Below are positions 1-11,624 of a stretch of DNA of 64,000 nt, one piece after another. Within the stretch, counting starts at the first letter, position 1. Each line of letters begins with the position of its first letter. Made by a program: the position numbers and the translations under genes. The stretch is from the NCBI GenBank assembly GCA_021234155.1, contig JAJEKV010000066.1:1173655-1237654 (forward strand), written 5' to 3'. A model generated the notes under the pieces. It saw only the letters and a program-made list of their open reading frames with translations, did not search any database and was not told the origin of the DNA. The stretch is from Isoetes taiwanensis. Taxonomy: Eukaryota; Streptophyta; Lycopodiopsida; Isoetales; Isoetaceae.

Positions 1-27
1 GAGGATTCAGCAGAAAACATTTAGGTA

Positions 28-297
28 TGAAAGTGCATGAAAGGAAGAAGCCACAACTGGACGGAATGCCCCTTTGCTAATCCTGGAGAGAAGGCAAGAA
101 GGAGGTATCCAAGATGGGTTCCATATCTGGGCACTGCTTGCCGTGATTTAGAAAGGGAAACTGCAAACAGGGCGATGGTTGTGAATATGCTTATGGGGTT
201 TTTGAATGCTGGCTTCATCCTGCTCGCTACAGACTCGCCCAATTCCGAAGGCGTATTTGCCAGACCGACATGGGGAAGATCTTCCTCCTGCAAGATT
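28..297 (+). pseudogene. RR-TZF (plant CCCH tandem zinc finger) gene fragment, frameshifted
   Basis: Two pieces in different plus frames match the plant RR-TZF family, whose members bind RNA and act in stress responses and mRNA turnover. The first piece (about 46-165) reads WTECPFANPGEKARRRYPR and then LGTACRDLE, the conserved start of the TZF region. The second (about 163-270) reads [20 protein letters not shown], the second CCCH finger and its linker. The frame changes near 163. The usual His of FAHPGEK is Asn and the usual His of CEYAHGVFECW is Tyr, so zinc ligands are lost in both fingers. An RRRIC remnant follows near 255-270. The upstream half of the gene lies outside the window. Family identity is recognised from the motifs; that it is dead follows from the frame change and lost ligands. 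Confidence 0.8.
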
Positions 298-299
298 GA

Positions 300-3200
300 G
301 GCGTCTTGATGAATGCAAGTTCCGCATGGTGATTTTGGCTTCAAATTTTCCTAGCCGTCGTGGGTCGGGCTGTTCGACCGGCCTCCGTTTTGCAAGGGTA
401 GGGTTCTAACTTATGGGGTTTTTTTAGTCGAAGCTCGAACTTTGACATGGCCGTGTCTATTGAGATTCTCGCTCTTTTGAGAACAGGACCTTGGTAGAAT
501 ATGGTGAGAGGAGCAAAGCGAACCCGTGAGCTTTTACGTTCTTTTTCATATCTCAGAGATTAACATGCATTTGAGCCCATTCTATGCAACATAACAGCAT
601 GTTTGAAGGGGTCATTCCAGAATTGCTTGGATTGACTTCAATAATGCATGCAACTTGAGGTGCCGGAACAGAATTCAAATTTATTGCACTGAGGTTTCTT
701 GATGATGTTTGCCCCGGTCCATCCCGTGGTTTGCGTGAAAGACGCCATACATGTTTTGAAGAGGCCCCCCCTATCATGTTTCCAGTTCTCGTTGGGAAGT
801 GCATTACACCCATAGAAGGGGCCTGCAGTATGAGCATTTGAGAATGCATTAGAGCGGATTATCGGGTTGTTTTGGCTTTGCTACCTTAAGGTATTCAAAG
901 GCCATAATTGTAACTATCACTATGCCGGTGGCCCTATCTAAAGGCATTTTTGGGAAGAGTGGAAAACAAGAGAAGCATTCATCCTATCAATTCCTTAGAA
1001 ACGAACTATGGCGATGTTCACAGTCGCCACTAAGACTAGGAGGTGAGCTTAGGCGCCTTTAAATGCTCACTTTTAGGATCCCGGTGAGCAAGTTTTAGTA
1101 GGAGAGCGTGTCTTGAGCTAAGAAGAAAAAGCCATTTGAAAATGTCTATCAAGGTTTGCTATGAAATCTACCTCTCCTCTTTTTATTTTTCGAGTCCTTC
1201 TTCTTAGATTCGGCATTATAATTTTCTAGAAACTTTTGCAACTTCTTTCTTAAAATGTGCTCTGATTGCAACATTTCCTCTTTTTATTTCCATGGTTCCA
1301 TTATCTTGTTATGGATTTTCTTTGTTTAAAGATCACCTGCAGATATTATGTTCCATGTTCAGATTTAATGTAGAGGGAGTTACGTGTCTTAGTTTTGTTT
1401 CTATTATGTTGCAATTTGCCCTATTAAATGATCGGTATCCTTTAGGTTTGATAACTTTCAAGTATATCTTTGCTAAACCTCAAACAATGTTTTATTTGTA
1501 TAGAAAATGGAAAGGAGCGATTTGGAAAAGCTTGCAAAACGAAGGTATGCTATATTGCGTTCTATCCTTGTGCTGGGGGCGGTGTGTGTGTTTTCATGAT
1601 TCAAAGGTTGACATCGTTGATTGAGAAACTCAAGGGTTCTTTAATATTATATTAGATTCACATTAAGCATCCCATTTTGAAAGCCTTTCCTTAATATTCA
1701 AAGTAACAATCTAATATCAGCCAAGGTGGAACCTGATTGCACAAGAAGAACATTATTATTGCCGATAAGCATTTCATTACAGGTACCAACTGGTGATGAC
1801 CATTGCAAGGATTTTGAACCATCAGAATGTAGTTGCTTGGAAGGCAAAACATCTATTGTGCATCACATTTTGCAGGTCAATGATTTCAACTACAGATATA
1901 CTGTCATGACTAGGCTTCAAAGTAGTTGTGGAGTAAGTCTGCTCTCTCATGCTTTGGTTTTTATTTTCCTAGTGTTTTGAATTTTAGGCCCAGTGTATTG
2001 CTAGTGAGGTTTTGTCCGGAATCCACAAGCAAAGACTAAACCGGTGTCGGAGGAGCCTCTTGGAGACCAATGCGAAATCTTGCAGCTTGTTGCTCGCCTA
2101 AGAAGGAGAAGAAGGAAGATGCTCGTCTAAGAAGGAGAAGAAGGAAGAGTCTAGTTAAGTATTCAACTTCCCAGTGTTCTAAGTGTTCTATGCATAACAA
2201 TAAGCCACTGGTAATGGAGAAATGTGGTTAATGACTCCGTATTTTCGTGTAACAATTAATCTCGGTCCATGGTTTTGGAATTTGTGCAAAGTAACGTTGT
2301 GGAATCAAGCATGTTAATGGAATGCCAATAAAAAGGCAACGAAGTTTATCTCAATTATCTTTGTTCGATTTTGCATTCAATAAAAGTTTTTGCAAAATTA
2401 TCTAAAGTAAAAAATAGATTAAAGTTCTCCCTTTTAGAAATGTGAAATGTCGGATTGTAAGGATTTTGTTTACAATGGGATGCAGGATCCTACACTGAGT
2501 ATTGTAAATAGGCATGAAGGTAATGGCAAATAAAGTCCTCTTGATTGCTCTAAAATGGTACATATTCTCAAGAAGAATATTACAAGGTAGCATTAATCAA
2601 GTCTCCTCATAAATATTGTGCACTACCACTATGCCTTTGGTATTTTCTATAATGCTTTTGATTAGCTTTTCTAGTTCTGAAATGCTTTGGAATACCATTC
2701 ACAAGACGTTGCCAAAGTGGCACTTGAATGAGCATGCCCTATTGGATTTGAATGAATTTGTCTGAGATCCAGGTAATTAGAATGTTATAATTACTCTTTT
2801 ACAATTTATTATTTTTGCAATTTCGCTATTTTTGCTAGATCCACATGCACGCTCTTAGATGGATATCCCATAGTCTACTTGTGCAATGCCTTCTCATATT
2901 ATAGAAACATCAAGTAGCACATTTTAAGAACTTTGGCACCATTCCAAAGTTACACAAATTTCCCCTGCATACACGAGTAGGGGAAGAGAAACGTTCGCGG
3001 CGGCCGTAAGGGCCATAAGTTTCTTGTAATACTACATGGTAAGAGGTCGGTGGGGGAAACACATATCTTAAGGAATTTGACTATAATATCATGCATGGTA
3101 CTTAAGAGGAGTATTACACACAACTTACACAAGGGCACTTTTGTAGAGAAGTCACGAGTGGACATTGTGGAGCAACATAGGGTCAAAATCAAAAGTAAGA

Positions 3201-3640
3201 TGGAGGGCCCCTAGAGAAGGCGCAACTTTAATGTTGTGACATGGGTCAGTCAGTAGGCACAATATATTTTTCTTTCCTTCGGAGTTAGATAATCCGAATG
3301 GATCGAACAAAATCGCCACAGCAGTTATTTCTGGTATTGGTTAACAGTTATCTAACGCATCAGACACTCTACAACTTGCACTCAGATCACTGTTTCCATG
3401 CATCAATCACATAGTACTCATCATCATTTTACACTATTTTTTCACGTAAATCATAAACTCGATTTGCTTGTACTGCCTACATGACGCACAAGAATCCAGA
3501 CTTCAAAGTGACATTTGAACTAATCAACTGGCCTAGTTATCAATTTTCAAATAGGGAAATCCAAGCTAAAAGAACCAAGTGATAAACCATTTTTTTTTCT
3601 ATACATGAAACTTATGACTATGAACACTCAAGGGGACATA
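300..3640. other. Gene-free stretch
   Basis: No convincing gene is seen on either strand. Open frames are short and do not resemble known families. One segment at about 1784-1935 has an acceptor-like TTACAG before it and GTAAGT after it, and could be a single exon of an unidentified gene, but nothing upstream or downstream supports it. The rest is AT-rich intergenic-type DNA. Confidence 0.5.
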
Positions 3641-3645
3641 GAAGA

Positions 3646-5110
3646 TCAATGGATCTTTGCATACTTAGGGGCATTGCCAAAGTGTCTGAAATCATGGGGA
3701 AGAAGGTGGCCATCGAGCCTAGGGACACGAGAGGGTCTGGAGTTGAGATAGGAAGGAAAAACTGAAGATGGGGTATTGTTCTTGGGGTGCAAAGGAAGGT
3801 GAAAAGAGGGAGGAAGGGGCATGGAAACATGAGGAATTTCAAGGGAGTGAAGACTAGGGGGAGGGTGTCTCCACTGAGGAAGGGGAGCGGCGAGAAGGAG
3901 CGTCTGAAGAAGAGGACCAGCTTGCATAACAGCCTGGAGGAGCTTGCCTTTCTCGGGAAGTGATCGGAGCATAACTTGCATATCGGCCTCGGGGGGCTCG
4001 GGAAGGTGCCGGGATCTCTCATAGTTGAGGAGAGATGGGGTTTGATCGAGAGGACCCATCAACATTGGAGCAGTGGATAGAGGACCACACTTAGAGTTAG
4101 AACCATTGCCGTCGTGGGCGATCACGGGGTGGAATAAACCCGGGAGCAGGAAGCCTCTTGTGCGATCACGGGGAGCAAATCTCCGAGCTGAAGAGGTGCC
4201 CCTGTTCGATCTGGAAGCACGAAACCGGCGAAAGGCTTGAATCGGCCGATAAGCTGGACTCCATAGCCACCATTCCGGCAGAGCAAGGCCCCTGCCATGG
4301 CTGAATCATATTTTCAATCCCTGCCACGCTGCCGGATTGCATGCTTAGCGGCATCGATAGGCTCTCTCTTCCGAATTCTGATCCTCCACCCTCCCATTTT
4401 GCTGCAGCGGCGCCATCTGAACTTGCATTTGCATCCCCATCTGCATCCCGTTTTGATTCTGATTTTGGCCCTGATCCCCCTGTTGCCCCAAATGGGCCGA
4501 ATTCTGTAAACCCATTTGATCCTGCTGCTGGGCGAAATTAAACTGCCCGTTCTGCTGCATTTGCTCTTGGCTGATCTCTGCCTCTGCCAATGCCGATTCT
4601 TGGATTATTGATATCGCCCCGGAGCTCTGCGGATGAGCTGATGATATTGCGTTGGAAAAATGCGAATCCATGCCGCATTTCCGGCCCAGAAGCTCCTGCA
4701 ATTGCATGCATTCTTGCCTTGCTTCGTCCCTTTCTCGCCTCGTTCCTTTTAAGAGCTCTTCCAACTGCCTGATCCTTGCTTCCTGCAGCTGACTCTGAGA
4801 TTTCGCAGCCGCTCTTGTCGATTCTAACTCCATCGAAGTGCAGATTAGCAGATTGCTCAACTCCTCTATGCTCTGCATTAACACAACAAATTTATCAACA
4901 CAAACCCAACACAAAATCTTCAAAACGGACACCAAATTCTTCCTTCAAACAAACGATTTTTTTTCCTAGCACAATGCGAATAAACCCAACAAAATTTAAC
5001 GCCAACTAATGAGTTCTTACCAGAAAATTACGACCGTCGCCTTGCTGGGCCTGATACTGCTGCCCAAAACAGGCATTGCTGCCATTAATCGAAGAAATAC
5101 TGCCTTCCAT
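3646..5110 (-). CDS. DUF1635-family protein gene (two exons, two frame breaks)
   Basis: Exon 1 (5110-5021) starts MEGSISSINGSNACFGQQ and ends in CTG before GTAAGA. A 148-bp intron ends in ATGCAG, and exon 2 starts at 4872 with SIEELSNLL. The coiled-coil core ELESTR...EARIRQLEELL...ERDEARQE matches the N-terminal signature of plant DUF1635 proteins. A Q/N-rich linker (GQFNFAQQQDQ, MQMGMQMQVQM) follows. The C-terminal family motif LPEKGKLLQAVMQAGPLLQT, then PLPQWRHPPP, lies at about 3985-3870. The function of the family is not established. Two frame breaks occur in exon 2. Near 4362 the frame shifts inside GAGAGAG, and removing one GA would continue as EESLSMPLS. Near 4126-4170 a short CCCCGTGATCGC repeat lies where the frame returns. 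The first and last segments share one frame, so the two breaks compensate. They may be assembly indels, unseen splicing, or true mutations. Confidence 0.8.
4873..5020 (-). other. Intron 1 of the DUF1635 gene
   Basis: Minus-strand donor GTAAGAAC and acceptor GTGTTAATGCAG are both canonical. The intron is phase 0 and AT-rich, as plant introns usually are. It joins ...GRNFL to SIEELS, placing the DUF1635 coiled coil near residue 31. Confidence 0.75.
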
Positions 5111-7300
5111 TCCGGCAGGATAAACCCACACCAGAAATCAAACAAAACCCGAAAGAATTCTTCGCTTTCTACTTCTCAACAACCCGCTTCCAACTCAAAC
5201 GCTCATTACCGGATTAAACAGACAGAAATCGAAGCTTTAATTCTGCAACAGAAGGATGAAACATAGCCAGAACTTGGGCAGCATTCGTCAGGTGGGTCTT
5301 TTTCTAACGATGTGATCCATCTGCTGCGGGTTTTGGATCGATCTGAGGCCCGCTTTTGGGGTATTTTGAATTAATTACTATATTTGTTTGAAAAGAGCTA
5401 TGGCCATGGCATGTATGGCCATACATGCATGGCTGACCTTTGTTTAAAATGCTTGCCTTTCTGCTTAAAAAAAGCTTGTTGGTACTAACGTTATAATTTT
5501 CTAATCCCTTCTATTAATGGCCTTGTTAGTTTGAGTAAGAATACTGGACTGTTTGACTTAAGGCCTTTTTTGTTTGCAAAGTAAGGTTGTTCCCCTTGGA
5601 ACACATGTAGGCCTAGTGCTCCTCCCCTCGTCCCGACCTCAATCCCCATTCGACACATGCCCCCTCCCAATTCGCGCCTCTCGATCCACCCTTCGATCCC
5701 AGTTCCCCGCACAGAACGAGGGCTCGATACCTCCCACGTGCCCCTCGCAAGTTTTCTTGGTATCCAATTACACGCTTGCAGTATCAACTCTTCTCCATGT
5801 GATCTTTGTTTGCCGCCCCGAAAAATGTCAACACGCAGCCTGGGAGATTGCTCAATGTCTCTATTCCTGCAAGCATCTCTATGGCGAATTCAAAATGCAT
5901 CTGAAGTTGAACCAACACTCCCACCAAAGTGTAGTTGAATTTAGAGATGGCTTGGACATTCATTCTCAGGGGTTTTGATGGATCACATGGAATGCACACG
6001 TGATCACATGCGGGGTTTCCTTTTTCAGAGTGAGCTTAAGCAACATTTCATGTAAACAAATCTAGAAGCTATGGTTTTAGAATCTTGTGTTTTATACGTT
6101 GATGCCCACATATGACGTTTGCATGCTCATGTGTAATGTCAATATCCACAAATTGGCCAAATCTAAGCTCCTAAGTGAAGGACCATATCGTGACAAAATA
6201 TGAAAATGCAATCAAACTATTATATGTGTTAAATACAAAGGTCATGAACAACATTACATTATGACACTTGCAAAGAGTCCAAACAACATAAATGCCTCAT
6301 TAAGTTGCATATATATTTTTATCATTCTTAGATTCCAACACCCTGGTCATGATATATAACTTGACCATTGAACCATTACTCGTATGACAAGGTAATAAAT
6401 CCCTCCCATTGGCACACGTTTATGCCTTAAAGGTCTCCCTTTCTTCAGTTAGGTTAGTTGTGGTTGTTTGTCTTGTATGGTTGTTTACTTCAATGTGGTC
6501 CTTTACTAAAGTATAATAGGACAACTAAAGTTAACTAAAGTTACTAGGGATGTCTATGATGTTTGGCATCCATTAAGAATAACTCGTATACCATCTAATT
6601 GCATAGTATTCAAAGTGCTTCCTTTACCCTACATAATTCAAAGTGTATACCATCTTTCGCCTGCAAAGTTGAGTTGGGATAAGATCTTCCCTGGACTAAG
6701 AAAAATGTTGCCTTTTAGATGATTGTCTCATTTCAAAAAGCGTCCTAAAGTGAACCAAAGATGTCGAGAATGGACGGTTCATGCTTAGTTGAGATGATGC
6801 AACCAGCATGTATAGCATCACCTCTATGAAAAAATGATCCCTCATCTATCCAGTCAATTATTCCTTTCTTCCACCCGAGAACATGTAGATTTAGTGTTCT
6901 ACAAATAGATCCTATACCTGCTTAGTGTCATGCTGTTACAAGTTCTCATCTAAAATTTGAGTAGAAGATCTACCCTCTTCAAATCAGAAATAGATGTCTC
7001 CACGTTCATCAATCATGAAAGGCCACTATGAACCAAATATACAAGGCGGCAAAGTTGGCCAGAATAGGCTTTTCATCACCCATGACAACGCGTTATGGCC
7101 AAAGAGAGAGGGTGGTAAGTCTAGATGCTCATCTAGAGATGCCTGAACTGCTTTATCCACTGTGTTGCAATATGAAGCTTCACCATCCATAGTGGTTGCA
7201 ATCTATGGTGGTTGCAATATCAATTCGTTTGGTATCTCATCCTTATTTGGCAAACATATAGATGGTATAGTTTTGCAAGATATAGTGAGTATGGTTTTGC
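5111..7300. other. Upstream region of the DUF1635 gene and gene-free DNA
   Basis: The first few hundred bases are the presumed promoter and 5' UTR of the minus-strand DUF1635 gene. Further right, a 134-codon plus-strand open frame at 5574-5978 has no recognisable family and I do not call it. The remainder shows no motif, gene or repeat that I can support. Confidence 0.4.
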
Positions 7301-7312
7301 AAGCATACATTG

Positions 7313-7550
7313 GGTTCAAGTCCCGTATTGTAAAGTTGCTATTGAATATGTAGCAAAATAACAGGGGGTTCCAGGGGGATTTGATATGGATGTAAAAATA
7401 ACAATTCCTAAAACCATAGACTATATATCCCTAAAACACTGAATAGGTTGTTATGAAAAAATCATAGATTCAATACATTAGCTCACTGGGTACATTGGTT
7501 AAAGTAGTCTTATTAGGACATTGAGTTATTTTGGTAGAGGTTCGAACCTC
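7313..7550 (+). repeat. SINE-like region with tRNA-type Pol III promoter boxes
   Basis: At 7478-7490 TTAGCTCACTGGG resembles a tRNA A box, and at 7539-7550 GGTTCGAACCTC is a near-perfect B box, about 50 bases apart. A second B box, GGTTCAAGTCC, lies at 7313-7323 and is followed by CG. No acceptor-stem pairing or cloverleaf could be closed, so these are not functional tRNAs. tRNA-derived SINEs keep such boxes in their heads. The element ends and a target duplication are not clear. Confidence 0.4.
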
Positions 7551-7874
7551 CGTATTTCATATTCTAAAATCTTAGGTAAAGCTGTATAGAGGTTCGATAT
7601 TCCCTTAAAACCTTAGGCGAAATCGTATTTCATATTTCAAAATCATAGGCGCCTCCAATCATAAATGACTATAAGCGAAACGAGAGGTGCCCAGAGGCCC
7701 CAACATGCGATCTGGGTCGTAGGATCGACGAATCCGATGATTGTGGTAGTCCAAAGTGCACCTCGTTTAGAATATGTAGCAACATTGCACTTTTCTTATG
7801 TTTGTTCTATTGAACTTTTATTATGTTTAGTGTCGCCAATATTTTTCTCAAAGGCCCAAATTGTTTTCTACACA

Positions 7875-8266
7875 ACCATTATTCCTACACTTATAATTAA
7901 AATCCCCCTGAAACCCCCTTTGGCTTGGGTGCATATTCACACGGGAGGTGGCGTAGGGCAGCAGAGCCTCTTTTGTACTCCCTAAAGTCGTAGATGTATA
8001 AAATCAACACCATTAAGTAAATTGCTCCAAACCTCATAGTATTTCGCAAACCCCATTATATAGTATACCAAAACTTGTATAAGCATATCCCACAAACGAG
8101 GATTGCTATCTATGGTTTAGATCGAGGAATAAGTTGCAAATATGCTCATCCAACAACTCTTGATGCTCGGAGTCACCCCCCGTGTGAATATGCACCCAAA
8201 CCAAAGCAGGTTTCGGGGGGACTTTAAGTATAAGTGTAGAAGTAATGGTTATGTAGGAATAATGGT
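7875..8266. repeat. Imperfect inverted repeat (foldback/MITE-like)
   Basis: The left arm (7875-7951) runs from ACCATTATTCCTACAC to GCATATTCACACGGGAGGTGG. The right arm (8174-8266) is its imperfect inverse, from CACCCCCCGTGTGAATATGC to GTAGGAATAATGGT. The spacer is about 220 bases. No coding capacity is seen. This is the structure of a foldback element or MITE, or an inverted duplication. I could not define a target duplication. Confidence 0.6.
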
Positions 8267-8404
8267 CGTAACTAAAGTATATTTGATGTTCTCTAGACTA
8301 AATGTAGAACATATCTACACGATTCTTACATTCCCAAACTAGACAGACTATTCTATTTAAACAAAAAATACTATCATACATGTATAATATCAATGCATTA
8401 AATT

Positions 8405-8960
8405 GGTTTAATCCTCTTCTTCATGAGATCTCTGACTTTTGGTGACAGTTTTGTTTTATCTAACTAGAGTTGAGCAACTATGTCCTTTATAGCTTGATCT
8501 TTAGCATTTCTTCTTAGCTTTCGACCTGCCAGAGGTAGTACTAGCCATCTAAACATCTTAATTTTATTTGCCTCATAGCTCTTCCATCCATTATAACAAA
8601 CTTTAGCTAGTTGTTGTTCTTCACAGTTCCATAGTCCAGAAGCTCTAGAACGTGAGCTCTCCTATCTCCCTTAGTACATATCTCTCTTTCTTATTCAAGG
8701 ACCAGTGTTTTGACACTTGTGAAAACTGCTCATACTGTCCTACTTTCTCTATAATTTCTATGTAGATTCTCCTATCCATCTCTAGTCATTTAGTTCAGGA
8801 TCATTTTTACTTTGAATCTTTTTGCCTCATCATATACCTTTTCGTCTTCTTATCCTATCTTTTCTAATCTATCTACAATGTAATGTAAGATATCATCTCG
8901 TGGTGGTGCTTCTACTATGGCAGGTAGCATAAGACAACATCTCGAAGAGGTGCCATTTCT
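8405..8960 (-). pseudogene. Unidentified decayed coding segment
   Basis: Read on the minus strand, one frame gives coding-like runs broken by several stops: PPRDDILHYIVDRLEKIG, then LWNCEEQQLAKVCYNGWKSY, and ending DKTKLSPKVRDLMKKRIKPI. The composition is protein-like, with charged amphipathic stretches and few rare residues, but I do not recognise the family. It may be the end of a transposon protein. No start codon or splice sites could be set. Confidence 0.3.
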
Positions 8961-11421
8961 CCTGTGATAGGTAGCATTGTACCGCATGAGACAGTGCACT
9001 TGCATGGGCTATGACAATCTTCATATTTTCACCTCACAACATCATTCTTGATATTCATTAACAAGTCATCTTCCACATCTGTTGGGGTTGTAAAATTGGA
9101 AGTTCTCTTTTGGTTGGCCAGATTTGTTTCCTAATTTAATAATTCTACTGTCTTTATGTGAATTGGACCACTTTCCACTTGGTAAAATAATATTACATCA
9201 TTGATTTATTATTTCATTCTTCATGTTTCACTTTGCTAACATATTTTCACTTCAATTTTTGCTGCCCATTATTCTTGAAGATTGTGTAGTTGGGGGGATG
9301 AAGTTTGCTACTAACATGCATTGGGAAACTTTTATCTAGAAACATGGTAACTATAGGCTATAAGGTATATATGTTATGCAAAATAATTTTCTCAAAGCAG
9401 AGCCTTACAATTGGTCCTATTAAGCACGTTTGTTTTATGTGTAGTTTAACTATATGGTGTGGAGGTCTGAGATCATGTGATAACATCTGCCACATTGGAT
9501 AATCTAAAGCATTTTGGACCCATGCATTAGGATTCAAGACTATGTCTCATATCACATCCTCTTGCAGGAGACTAGATTTATGCCCCTTGAACGGCAGCAA
9601 TGGAACACCATATGCTTTACTACCAAACCTTTCATGCCAAGCTTGCCTATATACTTGCCATAGGTCAAGAGGGCTAAAACCTTGGGAAAAAGGAGAAATG
9701 TCGTGGCTATGGAGATGGGTTGTCCAGGAACATATGTGTGTATAGATGGATGACAATCCAGATCTTACGCGATTGGAGCAATATATGGATATATGTTTCT
9801 TGGGCAAACTCTAGGATGCTCGTAAGGGATAACCAACTAATTACAAGGAATAGATTAACCTACCGTGACCCCTAAACTACAAGTATATCTATTGGCACGC
9901 TTGACTATAAAGACGTCGAGAAGTGCAGCTATTTACATATATGCACACCAGCTCAGAATTGAGACAGGTAGATGGTATGATGAACCAAGATAGTCTAGAT
10001 CTATTAGTATTGTCAGCTCAAAGCTCCAGATATATTCAAAATTTGTCTACCATTTATGGCTATTGAAGAAAAATTTGCAGTTTCATTGTCCCATATCAAT
10101 CTTTACATATGCTTCTATAGACATCTAAAGTGGTTGCACTCACTAGCATCTTACTTTATTGGAAGTGATTAGCAACATACTTAATTGCTTGAGCAACAAT
10201 GACAGTTATATTTATCTTCTTTCATATCCATCACTCAGCTTTTGTCATGTTGCTATCTATTGTCTCATTGTCCACTATTCCATTTATTTTCAAAAAACAT
10301 CCTTTCCTACCTCTTTCCCATTTAAACATGTTGATCGTCCCTTGCCTTTCCATTACATAATATGGACCTATTATGCGACCTTGAGTAGGTCCTTAAACTG
10401 CAAAATTTTTGGGTGTTTGAATTTTTGAGATAATAGTCCCAAGGTTATTGTATCAGTGACACTATTGCTTTGTCATGCACTCATTTTGTGGACTAATTTT
10501 AGCCAGATAGTCACACTTTGTCCCGATGTTGCCAACAACGGCAGTAGAATCGACTATTCTGGTTTTTGGTCAAGGTCCATTTTAAAATAACATTTTATAT
10601 AGATGTAAAATTTCTATATAGCACTATAATAGGAAGAAGCGGCGGTAGACCATTCTGTCCTTTGTGGAGAGAAGTGATGGCACCAACACCCTAACCTAAT
10701 TTACGATCGTGATGATAAGACTGCACTATCTTGGCTCTACAACATGCCCCCTTGCACTATATCAGGATATATCAATAATCCTATATTACAAAACCGTGGC
10801 GTCTGTCTGTCCCTTCGCCCCTATCGACGGCCGAGATTGTCCCAATGTCCTTTTACTTGCATGGATGGCTTAGCCCTTTCTTACAAGTACATGGCTTGTC
10901 AAACATTTTTCGCTATGTGCAAAGGCTATTTAAGACACGTTATGCAGCATAAGTGACCAATCTTGATTCCGCATGAGGATCCACAAAGCGTAAACGAAGA
11001 CCAATGGAGAGATGCATTAATCTTTAATGAATTTGTGTGCCTTTTAAAAGTGTCCTTTTAGTGAAAGGATGCCATGTATGGCAAATTAAAAAACTGTTCA
11101 ATATAAATGCACATCACCACTAAATGCAAATAAGCTGCTCAAATCTTTCCAAATATACGATTTTTAATACGATATCGGCTAAAATCTTAGCACAAACCAT
11201 TTCCACAAGCACCTCCTGAAATACAAAACTCAAACTTTAGTAAGAAGTTTATGGGTGCAGAGACATACAAAAGCATAAAAGCATATGAACTATGAAGGGA
11301 AAAAATTTAGAGGGCGGTGTTTCCCTGCAGATAACGAGGTGATACCACGGCAGCAATGATGCAGCATCGGGCCAGTGTGTTTGTGCGCTTCTATTCCATC
11401 TGCAGAATTAATGTAATAGGG
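8961..11421. other. Gene-free stretch before the first LTR element
   Basis: AT-rich DNA with short open frames on both strands and no family match. The pair of overlapping frames at about 9542-9807 on opposite strands looks accidental. No repeat structure was noticed. Confidence 0.4.
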
Positions 11422-11426
11422 GTGTT

Positions 11427-11600
11427 TGCAATAGACACTGGACGTGGACGTCCAGAGAGGGGTTGCATGCATCCATAGAGGGGTTGCATGCATCCCTAAG
11501 GGGTTGCATGCATTCCTAGAGGGGTTTGGGGCATTCAATATCTGTGCTGAGCTCGTGGTTGGGTGGCGAGTATAGCTAGCACGTCATTTATTGCATTTCA
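11427..11600 (+). repeat. 5' LTR of the chromovirus (lacks TATA segment)
   Basis: 174 bp, starting TGCAATAGACACTGG and ending TTGCATTTCA. It holds three copies of a roughly 20-bp unit around GGGGTTGCATGCATCC. Compared with the 3' LTR it lacks about 33 bp that include GCTATAAAGAGG, so its TATA box is gone. Otherwise the two LTRs differ at only a few positions. Confidence 0.92.
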
Positions 11601-11601
11601 G

Positions 11602-11613
11602 TGGTATCAGAGC
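11602..11613 (+). promoter_or_regulatory. Primer-binding site, initiator tRNA-Met
   Basis: TGGTATCAGAGC, one base after the 5' LTR, is the standard plant sequence complementary to the 3' end of initiator tRNA-Met. It primes minus-strand synthesis in Ty3/gypsy and Ty1/copia elements. Confidence 0.93.
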
Positions 11614-11624
11614 TTCAAGTTGTG

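Noticed and set aside
1726-1980. Possible exon VPTGDDHCKDFEPSE...RLQSSCG with splice-like ends
   Set aside because: Single isolated segment; no partner exons, start or family seen.
7478-7560. Possible tRNA gene
   Set aside because: Pol III boxes are present but no cloverleaf can be formed; better explained as a SINE head.
9542-9807. Overlapping ORFs on opposite strands
   Set aside because: No homology, no splice or start context; each looks like a chance frame.
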